From Falciphora oryzae (Eukaryota; Ascomycota; Sordariomycetes; Magnaporthales; Magnaporthaceae), in assembly GCA_000733355.1 (NCBI GenBank), contig JNVV01000001.1:2996219-3060218 (forward strand): DNA of 64,000 bases, read 5' to 3'. The stretch's first letter is position 1, and every line of letters starts with the position of its first letter. The notes beneath the pieces were generated by a model that was given only the letters and a program-made list of their open reading frames with translations, was not told the DNA's origin and made no database searches. The translations under genes were made by a program, and so were the position numbers. This document shows, piece by piece, positions 9,715 to 19,387 of this stretch.

Positions 9715-11916
9715 CTCGGGCTGACTTGGCGGTGGTGACAGCGAACGTCTTGTGGTATTTGCTTTCAGTGCAAATCGGCAGGAGCGAGCGGTCTGTTGTT
9801 GTCTGCACCGCGCTTGGTGTTGTGTCAGGGCCTCCTTTCCTCTTTTCTTTTGTGGCTCGAGGGCTTCAATTGGAGGAAACCTTGTGACCCGACCGCATGC
9901 CCCGTCGTTTTCACGAACCCAGGACTAACTTTCGCCAAATACCTTGCGCGAGGCTTGAAAAGAAACGATGGCGTCACGAGGCTCAACTGAGGCGTATCGG
10001 TGAACGTCCCAGCAGTCGGATTTGAGATAATTAACCAAGCTTTCGAGTCTTCTCCCCGAGCAGATGGCGGTAGAGGTAGATTGAAGACTATTAGCTTTGA
10101 ATTGCACAAATAAAATAACGTGTATTTACTGGTGAATGGAGATTCGAGGCTGATGTGTAAACTTTTGTTTAACAAGCTATTGGCGGATATCACATGATAA
10201 ATCTTAGCGAGGCTACTACGGGGAAAAGTTTATATAACTAAGGAATTAAGTAATTATAGCGACTGCGTTCTACAGACAATTGCCTTCGCTAAACGCGATA
10301 ATACTCTATAGGCAGAGGGTGCGGTAGCTCAGCAGATATCTAAAACTGCACCTCTTATCGCCTTTGGCACCTGACTTTTTCGAACTGTGTATCGTATCCC
10401 CAATGAATTCTGCTAGAACTGTCTCTAGTACCTGCCTTTTGAACTCGGGTTGATCTAACTTTTGGCCTACTTCAACATCTGCTCTCGGCGTTTGGCAGTC
10501 AGCCAGACCCTTCTGTATTGCTAAGTCCCTAAAAGGCACAAGGTGCACGCATGTTTTCCTGATCCCATAGCATGTCAATTACTGTTGCCTGTCTAGCGGG
10601 AGAAGTTGCTTCTGAAATGGAATCATAAAACAGCTGATAGATGTTGATTAGCAGATTGAAGTTGATTATCAGTCCGACTGGGTTGGATAAAGGACTAGCA
10701 AGCAGGTAAAAAAAAAGGGCACCAGCTAATCTACTATCATCAAACCCAGCCAAGGTTATTTTCTTCAAATATCGGGCTCCACACAGAATGAAAAAGCTGG
10801 TACGTTTGTTTTCTGGGTTTATATAATCTACGCTAGGGTGTGTATTCAATGCGTTCATTCGTCTTGCAACTGATTCGAACAACCTCCAAAAGTTAGGGCC
10901 TTTGCCCCTCATAATACTTTTCTGGGCAGGCTTACTCCGATAACCATCGGCCTAAGTTTCTGCTAAATGGGTACAGTAAAATGAGAAGAGCCTGAAATAA
11001 TAGAGTGATGCTGTGCGAACTATCAGGAGAAAATCAGCATAGAAAGAGGCGATGTGGTGAGAGCTCGGTGCACCGCATGCAGGAGGGAGGAGTCTCGGGG
11101 GCGGGCAGGTTCACAGCAGTACTTGTGTAGGGTTATTCACCAAAGCCGCATCGTATCATTAACAAAATGAAATTTGACACTGTTAGAATCAAAGTCAAGA
11201 TAACAAAATTCTTTCTAACCTTCTATCACCAAAGTGAGAGTTCACCACACCCCTACTTGCCTCGATGGCCAGGAACGTATCTTTCCCGTAAAAGAATGGA
11301 CAACCAGCATACTCGCGGAAGGTTAAGTATATACATCATCGCCCGCAGCGAGTGTGTTGTCATGGGGCAAGACAGGACGTGAAAAAGTCCGTGCCAGGCC
11401 CTTAAAATTAGCATCCGGGGGGCTATAACCCCCCTCGTTGTGCCGGTCCGTGTTTGCGAACCGTCTTCCATCTCTCTGCTCAGATTAAAAACAGCAGGTG
11501 TTCTTCAAAGGAAACAGAATGAAGAGACCAGACAGGAATGACCTCTATCGTGTAGCGCTCTCCCAGGGACCTTGATGTGAGCCGACAAGAAAAGCCATGC
11601 GGAATCTATGTAGTAGAGAGGATGGCGGGGGTAGAAAGAGTCGTTTCGGCCGTAAATCTGCAAGGGTATTGTGTCATATCTCTGTGTATCCTCCTCTTGT
11701 TATCATCCCTCCCACGCATCCCTAATGTCGATCCTCTTTGGGTGACTCGGGGACTGGGGTGACGCGCGCAGATGCCCGAAACACAGGGGCGCCAAGGAAA
11801 AACGACAGCCCGCAAGAGCTTGTGCGTCTTCATGCCGCCCGATCGCGAGTCGAGAACGCGCGGGGACCCAGTCCATGTCTGCCTGCTCACTTAGCAGGCA
11901 GAGAAGTGGATGCCTC
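9715..11916. other. Intergenic with AT-rich island
   Basis: From about 10,010 to 11,000, and more patchily to 11,350, the sequence becomes AT-rich, unlike the flanking GC-rich genes. It contains a broken coding relic on the minus strand (separate entry). The stretch 11,400-11,916 is probably the 3' UTR and downstream region of ERG13. No tRNA or intact transposase was seen. Confidence 0.6.
10306..10912 (-). pseudogene. Frameshifted relic of an unknown repeat-type gene
   Basis: Two overlapping minus-strand frames read like one protein split by a frameshift. The first (10912-10529) runs through FILCGARYLKKITLAGFDD to MRAPCAF. The second (10578-10306) continues smoothly as RDLAIQKGLADCQ. Switching frame at about 10,531-10,535 would join them. 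There is no good start and the base composition is AT-biased, consistent with a decayed copy of a dispersed fungal gene, possibly degraded by repeat-induced point mutation. I cannot name the family. Confidence 0.5.
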
Positions 11917-14085
11917 TTAGGCCTTGGTGCTGTATGACCGCTTGAACATGCCGTCGACCTCCTCGAGGTAGTAAGTGCCGGTGGTGATGGTCGAGACCTC
12001 ACCGGCGGGCTTGAAGTCCTTCTGAAGATGGGCCTTCTTCCGGAGCTCGCACATCTATCGCATGACGCATGGGTGTTAGCAACGTCTCAACAAAGAGCTA
12101 CTTTAGAGCACCCGACCAGTCACAACAAGATTTTGCAGACTTTGCACACAAAAAACTTACATCATCGTACGTCTGTGGGGGGACGGCGCGCCTGGCCTGG
12201 AGGCGGTTCGGGATGTCGAGGACCTTGGCGATCTTCTCAGGGTTGCCGTTGACGCGCAGCGACACGAAGCTGGCAGCCAGGCCCGAGCCGTAGCTGAAGA
12301 GGCCGATGCGCTTGCCCTGCAAGGAGGCGCTGTCGACGTGGCAGATGAGGGAGCTGAGGCCACCCCAGACGCTGGCGCAGTACATGTTGCCGCACATGGT
12401 GGCGACCTGAAGACCGGGGTTGACACGTTCCTGGAAGCGCTTCTTGGTCAGGCCCATGAAGGTCTTCTCGACCAGCTTGTCGGTCAGGGACTTCTCGTAG
12501 TCCATGTCGCGCAGCTCCGGGGGCACATCAGCGAAGGCGGGGCTGTCGGGGTTGGCGAGGTAGTCGTGGTACAGCAGGCGGGCGTACGACTTGGCGACGA
12601 GCTTGCAGGTCGGGGCGTGGAAGGCCAGGTAGTCGAAGCGGTCGAGCGGGGTCTTGTTGTCGGCGGCGGCGTTGCCGTTGCCGTTGGCATGGCCGTTGGT
12701 GGCGCCGTTCTTCTGCTGCAGCAGGGCCTCGCGCTTCGAGTAGGCCGTGTAGGCACCGTCAAGGGCCTTGGTGTAGCAGTTGAGCGAGAAGTGGCCGTCA
12801 ACGTAGGGGTACTCGCTCGCCAAGTCGGGCTTGTAGAAGTCGTAGGCGTGCTGCATGTAGCTGCCGCGCAGACCGGGCTCGAAGACGATGGGGGCGTCGG
12901 GGCCGATGAGCATGGCAACGGCGCCGGCACCGCCGGTGGGGCGGGCGTTGCCCTTGGCGTACAGAGCGATATCGCCGGCGACGACGATGGCATCGCGGCC
13001 GTCCCAGCCGGAGCCCTCGACCCAGTTGATGGAGTTGATGACGGCGTTGGTGCCGCCGTAGCAGGCGTTGACCGTGTCGACGCCCTCGACGTTGGTGTTG
13101 TCGCCAAAGAGCTGCATCAGCACCGACTTGACCGACTTGGACTTGTCCAGGATGGTCTCGGTGCCGACCTCGAGGCGGCCGATCGAGTTGGGGTCGATGG
13201 CATACTTCTTCAGCAGGTTCGAAGTGGCGGTCAGGGCGAAGGAGTAGATGTCTGTGTCAAGCATCCAGAATCAGCAACGCAAAGCACAGCACAGCACAGC
13301 ACGGCACGGCACGGCATACCGCGCCGTCGTCCGCCAGACCCGATGTGAGCGCATTCGCTTTCGGGGCGGGGTCAGGGGCGAGGCCGTGGACACGAGAGCG
13401 GGGCTACCGACCTTCGCGATCGTCGCAGAAGCTCATCCTGGTCTGGCCCAGGCCAATGGTGTATTTGCCAGTGCTGACGCCATCGAACTTCTCAAGCTCA
13501 GTTTGCTCGACATACTAGCGGTTGAAACGGCGGTTCCCGAGTTAGCGGATTCAATCGCAAAAAGGTCAACGGCGCGCAAGTTGCTGCTGCTGCTGCTGCT
13601 GCTATGCTGTCCAGCCTCTGTGCTGCACGTGCTGTTCCAGAAGGCGCTGGTGGATGCCCACCCGCTCCGACAAATGATGATCAGGCCACCCTTGGCCTCC
13701 CTCGCCGCCACACAGAGCGGCCGAGCGGCAGCTGTGGTGGCGGGGCACGCACGAGAAAAATCCAGGCACAGCCCGATTTGTCGCGTGTGGCCGAGCGCAA
13801 GCGATGTCGGATCGAATCTGCGGCGGGCGGCGAATCCGGCGGGGGGAGGGGAAACCCAGGGCAGCCAGCAAAGGAAATTCGAGGCAGCCAAACAGCAGCA
13901 AGCAGCACCTCTCAGGACGGCTGAGGAAGCTGAGCAGCTGAGCAGCTGAATAGCAGCAGCGGCGGCAGCTCCTCCACCAATGCAGCCAGTCATTAGCAGG
14001 CTCACATGCATGGGGCGCAACCAACCTGGCTGGGGAAGTAGATTTCGATGGCCTTGATGCCAATGTTCTGCGGACGCGAAGCCAT
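11917..14085 (-). CDS. erg13: Hydroxymethylglutaryl-CoA synthase
   Basis: Condenses acetyl-CoA with acetoacetyl-CoA to HMG-CoA in the mevalonate and ergosterol pathway. Exons in transcript order: 14085-14026, 13514-13412, 13251-12161, 12054-11917, giving 463 aa, the usual length. The start [20 protein letters not shown] is canonical. The nucleophilic cysteine lies in [10 protein letters not shown] (about C118), with the family block [16 protein letters not shown] before it. The C-terminal half includes [10 protein letters not shown]. The last exon encodes a 45-aa tail ending STKA. A spacer rich in Asn, Gly and Ala sits mid-protein ([13 protein letters not shown]). Intron 1 (13515-14025) is 511 bp, long for a fungus, and carries a CTG-type repeat near 13580-13602. 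Confidence 0.95.
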
Positions 14086-14560
14086 TGCGACGGGCGGGCC
14101 GGGATCCGAGGGGCTCGACTTAGTTGGCGGAGTTGAGGAATTGAGGTTTTAGAAGCTGCGCACACCCAGACGGCGGAGATGTTAGCGGCGGTGCTTCCTT
14201 TTTGTTTTCCTTTCACCGCCGTTTCGTTCTTGTTGAGTGTGCCAGGTCCCTCTTCGATTTTTTTTTTTTTTTTTCTCCGGGGGCTGGGAGACGAAATCGG
14301 AACCACCGGGGATGAACAGCAGCGACGCACATCCGCCACACGCCCACTCCCACGCATAAAATGCAACGATGCAACGGCAGGACCCCTGGCCAGGGGGATC
14401 CGATCTGGAAGGAGGGGTCCGCCGCCGCCCAGAGAGGGATAGGGAGCCAGCCAAATCCAAGAATTCGAGCTGAGCTACGGCCAGATGGGATCTTACTCAC
14501 CGAACTTTGAATATGTGGTGTGTTGTGTGTGGTTGTATGTCTGTCTGTGTGCTGTGTCTG
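14086..14560 (-). promoter_or_regulatory. ERG13 5' leader with probable UTR intron
   Basis: A strong minus-strand donor (GTGAGT from 14500) and an acceptor (GCGCAG ending at 14156) define a probable 345-bp intron in the 5' UTR, about 70 nt upstream of the ERG13 ATG. It includes a run of about 18 T (plus strand) near 14256-14273. Upstream of the donor the sequence is TG/TC-rich. I found no convincing sterol-response element by eye. Confidence 0.55.
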
Positions 14561-17353
14561 CAACAAGACAACAGGAGAGCAGAGACGACGTCCACAGGTT
14601 GGACTTGAGCGATCTCTGATATTGCTGTGACTGTCTGTGGGACTGACTGACTTCGAGTTGGACAGTAGAAAGAAAGGGAGGGTGATATTCGAACGGGCAG
14701 ACCGAGAGAGGGAGAGGCAGGCGAGGACGGGGAGGGAACGGCCCCTTTTTGTTTCTTTTTTGTCGGGCGTTTGTATTTTTCCTGCCGATTTTATCTGGAT
14801 CTCATTTTCCTAATTTTTCCCATGTTTTCCTTTTATCTTTTGGGATCGTCTGCCCGTCTGCTCTGGTTGGAATAGAGTTGCCGTGCACTCCCCAACAAGG
14901 ATCTGGGTTATCTAATCCCAAGCCCCCAGCCAGCCCCCGATCCTCCTGCCTGACAGTTGACAGCACACATCAGCGGCCAAGACGGCTGGTGCGTTGCCAA
15001 CCACGCGCCCGGGTTGGACATTTTCTTGTGCGCAGCAGCAAGTACCGCAGGCACCGCCATCTGCCGTGCAAGGTACTTCCTCGGTGACAACAAAGGGCCC
15101 GAGAAAGGATCCCCCCAACGGCGGGCCTCTATTTACGTCGGCCGATAGGCTGGCTCGACACAGGTGAAATTAGAGGGCCCATGGGTCCACCCGTGGCTCA
15201 GCTAATACAGCGTAATACGGCTTGATGCGTGCGTGTCACGTTCTCGCCGTTCTCAATCTCGGCTGGACTAACGAACGCCTCTCGCTCCCGCCTAGGGCGA
15301 ATATTGGCCGTTTGTTCCATTCTCGGAAACCTTGGGCCCATCCGACCTCGACCGGTCCAGACATCCCACGTTCCAACGCAACAAAAGCAAAAGGCTCTGG
15401 TGCAGCCGGGCTGCCAAAAATTGCGACATGGCGGAAATTGGGACAAAGATGGGACTTTTGCTGGCATAATCCCCATGATTGCCAATGGCGGATCTGGGAA
15501 TCGCCCTTCTTCCCATCTCTCGAAACCAAAGTGCCGGAAGCGACGCATGCGCAAAAAAGTCGCACCGCACCGCACTGCACTGCACCCATCAAGTGTCGCC
15601 ACCACGAGGTACACGCTGCTGCTGCGTTGGTATGGGTCTATCTATCTAGCAGCTTGGAACCTGCCGCCTTGGGAGGGTTGCACATGGGATGGGACGGTCC
15701 CGGTAGCGTTCGCTCCCGCGCTTGACAACAAATACAGAGGTTGCGTACGAAAATAACGGCCAGCCCCAATGTACCGACTCGGCCCCCCCCCCGCCATGTT
15801 AGAAACGGCCCAATCGGGGCCAATTCAACAGGAAAAATCATCCCTGCACAAGAGGATACATCTGCACCGATCAGAGAGTTCAACAACGCATTGAGGATGG
15901 CTTCCGTCAACGGGCCCAAAAGCAATCGCCGGCCGGCTGTTGTCGTCAGAGTTGCTTGACCCCTGGCCGTTACTTCCTGATCTGACCTGGGTAAAGATGC
16001 CGCGCCTATCGCCGCCTTCTCCCGAACCGAAAAAAAAAAAACAAGGCCCAACCCGCGTCACGCTCCCCTCCCAGCTGCATGCAGCCGATGGTCGTAGAGC
16101 CTCAACAAACACCGTAGCAGCCGATTGAGACGGCTCCCGCACCAGCTTCCTCGCCCGGCCGCCGACTTCTGCAGGAACGAAAGAGAGACCAAAACAAAGA
16201 GATCATCGGGCAGGCTCATTCATCCCTCGGAGGAAAATGGCCCTGCCCTAAGCTCAGGCTCAGAACCTCCTGATGCCGACGATGCGTCGTCCCCTTCTCC
16301 CGTCGGTTTCGCGTGCAATGGAGACTGGAAAATGAGCCAAGACCAAAGGCCACGCAACGCTACGGGCACCACACGGGCCTATCTAGCAGAAGAGATAAGC
16401 ACGGCGCAAATACACGCTCCATGTGCGAACCCAGTGGCACGCTGATAGATTACATGGATGTCATCATCCCACGCCGCCGCCTCCCACCTTGTGCCCTGGT
16501 GGCCTTGAAAATGGTACCCACGACTAGGGGAGGCGTGACGACAGCCTCGTCGTCGACGGCTCCCAAACCAGAAGACACGCAAGTCTATGGAGACTGCCCA
16601 TGCTTCACCAGCCTGCCTTGCTCGCCGATGGCGTCACATCACAACCCGCCCTTCTCAACAAAATCGGGAAACAATGTGAGCGCGTATAGGTAGGCAGGCA
16701 GGCGCGTATGTGCACGCCCTGGCGTCCCAGTCCGGAATGTTTGCTCCTTCGTCACCGATGTCCATCACCTGTTGCAAGCAAGGCGGCTGGAAAGCAGCCT
16801 CGGCATCGGCCTTTTCCCCGTCCTGCTTCCTGCAAAGGCCCGCACCAAAGCAATGCATCATCATCGATACCTTCCTCTGCCTGTCTCGCAGTAGTGCCTC
16901 ATGCCCCTAGCCTGAACGTGGTTTTGTGCACCTACCTACCTACCAGGTAATCCGTGCAAATCACGTATGCGGCCTCGGAAAGTTACGCCGAAACAGGAGG
17001 GGGGCTGCTCTTGTGACCCCTCTCGGATCGCGCAGGAGGCTTTCGGGTGAAAACCCTGGAGCTTGCTTCACCGGTTCGGCATTTTCCTGTTCAAACAAAG
17101 GCCATTACGTCCGGAAGCTTGGGCTTAGTTTCTTATTATTGTCCGTCTATCGGCTGCGCTTCTGAGTCGCGACACGGGCGCTACTCTGGTGGAATAACCG
17201 GGAAAAAGTGATCTAAGACAAACAAAGAAAGAAACCAAAGAAAACTCCCGCATAACGACAGGTTAACAACAACATGGACGAAAGAGAATCACAAAACAAA
17301 TGCTGACGACGGCTGTCTCATGCCCAAAAATCCACCATGTAAAGCACTTCATA
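14561..17353. other. 2.8-kb stretch without a recognisable gene
   Basis: Moderately GC-rich sequence between the ERG13 promoter and the 3' end of the BCS1-like gene. Several open frames of 100-175 codons overlap on both strands, but none shows domains, low-complexity fungal texture or splice continuity. A run of C occurs near 15783. The stretch may hold a long upstream regulatory region of ERG13 or an unannotated non-coding RNA; nothing specific is visible. Confidence 0.5.
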
Positions 17354-19387
17354 TCATGTCTCATAGCCCGAGTCCTTCTCCTCGGGGTTCGCCGCCCCCG
17401 CCTTAGACTCCTCAGCCTTCTCGTCCTCGGACGAATCGGACGACGAGTCCGAGTCCGAGCCGTCGCCGCCGGCCGCCTTCTTCTTGCTCTTCTTCGTCGC
17501 CTTGCGCTTGGCGCGCCTGGCCTCCTTCTTCTCCTTGCGCTTCTTCTTCTCCTCCTCCTCCTCCTTCTTCTTCTTCTCCGCCTCGGCGTCCGCCTCGGCT
17601 TGCCTGCGTCGCTCCTCGGCCTCCTCGAGCTCCTTCTGCTGCTTCTCCTTGCGCGTCGCCACCACCCACTCCTCGGCGTTGGCGACCGCGGCGGCCGGGT
17701 CCCGCTTGTTCTTCATCAGGAACCCCTGCAGCTCCGCGGGGCTGAACTCGTGCGCGGGGATCTTGGCCGCGAACTGCTCGGCCAGCGCCGCCACGCGCTC
17801 GACCGCCTCGGCCCGCAGCCGCGCCTGCTCCTGCTGCTTCTTCTCCTCAGCCGCCGTCCTTTTGTGCGCCGCCGCCAGGACGCCCGCCAGCTCCTCGGCC
17901 GACTCCCTGGAAAGGGCCGGCGAGGTCGGAGAGGCGGCGGTGGTGGGCGACGAGGGGCGCGAGACGGATAGGGGCTCCACGTCGCCCTCGAGCGGTGCAT
18001 AGATGGCGCGGAAGATGGCGGCCATCATGTCGGCGTCAGCGCGGCCAAAGTGCACCGTCATGTCGACGCGGCCGGGGCGGATGAGGGCCTTGTCGAGCTT
18101 CTCGATGTGGTTGGTCGTCATGATGAGCACCCGCCCCTCCTGCGACGCCACGCCGTCCAGGATGTTGAGCAGGCCCGACAGTGACAGGCGCCCACCGACA
18201 GGCGCCGGCATCGGCCTGCCGGGAGTGACCTGGCCCGGCACCATGTCGGGCCCGCTGCCCGCGGCCGCAGCCGTGGCCACGACGGGGGCGTTGGCGTCAT
18301 CGCGCGTGTGCGTCAGGCCGGCCGAGTCGATGTCCTCGAGGAGCACGACGCAGCGCCGGGGCAGCTCGGCGAACAGCGTCGCCAGCGTCTCCTCGTTGGC
18401 GGTGATGGAGCTCAGGCTGACGATGTAGATGCGCATCTTGAAGAAGCCGGCCAGCGCCAGGCTGAGTGACGACTTGCCGGTTCCGGGAGGCCCGTGGAGG
18501 AGGTAGCCGCGGCGGTAAGGGATGCCCCGGTTGGAGTACCAGCGCCTGGTGGCCGGGTCCAGGTAGTCGGTCACGTCGTCGATCAGGTCCTTCTTGACCT
18601 TCTCGTTCAGGATCACGGTCGAGAAGGGCCGCGAAGTGCGCGCCATGCACCGCTGCCAGCTCGGCTCGGCCGATACGCCTTTGGTGGTTCCCCGGTAGAT
18701 GCTCGTCTTTTGCTCGTCCCGCTTGAGGTACATGTCGCGCGCCTCGATCAGGAGCTCCTTGAGCACGGTCGGGTTGCGGCCGAAGCACGAGATGGAGATC
18801 TCCTCCTTGTCGCGCGAGTAGCCGAACTGCTCCCTGTTCTGGGTGCGGTGGAAGGTGAGGAGACGGCCCTTGTAAAAGAAGTAATGCGAGCCAAAGTCGG
18901 GAGTGTACGATAGTGGCTTCCTGGTGGCCTCGTCCCCATCGTACTCGTTGTCCTCGTCCTCGTCATCCCTCCATTTCCACGTGAACCAGGACCTCGAATC
19001 GGTGTTGGTGTTGGCGATGAAGCGGCGGCTCCTCAGCGAGAACTTCTGCTTTGCGATCCAGGCCATGACGTAGTTGTAGGCCTCGTCGTCGGTGCGGAGG
19101 GAGCACTTGGACATGAAGTAAGAGTCCAGCTTCCGGAACGAGTACTCGCTAAAGTACTGCCATGCGACGAGGGATCCGCCCACGAGCATCATCATGGGGA
19201 TGTAGAGGTTCAGGTCTATGCCCGTGTACCGCTGGACCGCAGTCGAGACGATACCGAAGCCCGGGAATAGCATATCGAGGAGGGCGAGCTGCTGTTGATT
19301 GCTGTTCATCGAATCCCCGGGCGCGCTCAAAGGATCGGGACCGGTTGACCCCGAGGCCACGGGGGTGCTGAACGCGGCTTGCGCCAT
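17354..19387 (-). CDS. BCS1-like mitochondrial AAA ATPase
   Basis: AAA ATPase of the BCS1 family, whose founding member inserts the Rieske protein into complex III. Start chosen at ATG 19387 because GCAGCCATGG is a strong context and a TATA-like box lies just above an earlier in-frame ATG at 19483, which would add 32 residues. Product 677 aa. A hydrophobic segment (YIPMMMLVGGSLVAWQYF) lies near residue 55, followed by the BCS1 N-terminal region. Walker A is GPPGTGKS, Walker B VVLLEDID, then an RPGRVD arginine motif. The ATPase domain contains a ~40-residue Pro/Gly/Ala insert after the Walker B helix. The C-terminal ~190 residues are Lys/Glu-rich coiled coil and basic tail. Yeast Bcs1 is about 456 aa, so this is an enlarged paralogue common in filamentous fungi, not necessarily the Rieske chaperone. 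Confidence 0.85.
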   Translation of the reverse strand: MAQAAFSTPVASGSTGPDPLSAPGDSMNSNQQQLALLDMLFPGFGIVSTAVQRYTGIDLNLYIPMMMLVGGSLVAWQYFSEYSFRKLDSYFMSKCSLRTDDEAYNYVMAWIAKQKFSLRSRRFIANTNTDSRSWFTWKWRDDEDEDNEYDGDEATRKPLSYTPDFGSHYFFYKGRLLTFHRTQNREQFGYSRDKEEISISCFGRNPTVLKELLIEARDMYLKRDEQKTSIYRGTTKGVSAEPSWQRCMARTSRPFSTVILNEKVKKDLIDDVTDYLDPATRRWYSNRGIPYRRGYLLHGPPGTGKSSLSLALAGFFKMRIYIVSLSSITANEETLATLFAELPRRCVVLLEDIDSAGLTHTRDDANAPVVATAAAAGSGPDMVPGQVTPGRPMPAPVGGRLSLSGLLNILDGVASQEGRVLIMTTNHIEKLDKALIRPGRVDMTVHFGRADADMMAAIFRAIYAPLEGDVEPLSVSRPSSPTTAASPTSPALSRESAEELAGVLAAAHKRTAAEEKKQQEQARLRAEAVERVAALAEQFAAKIPAHEFSPAELQGFLMKNKRDPAAAVANAEEWVVATRKEKQQKELEEAEERRRQAEADAEAEKKKKEEEEEKKKRKEKKEARRAKRKATKKSKKKAAGGDGSDSDSSSDSSEDEKAEESKAGAANPEEKDSGYET

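Noticed and set aside
11417..11434. GGGGGG-CTATAA-CCCCCC near-palindrome
   Set aside because: Could be a terminator-like hairpin downstream of ERG13, but it is short, isolated and without known function in fungi.
12338..13348. 336-codon plus-strand open frame
   Set aside because: Lies antisense across the ERG13 coding exon; its Val/Gly/Glu-rich texture is the shadow of GC-rich third positions.
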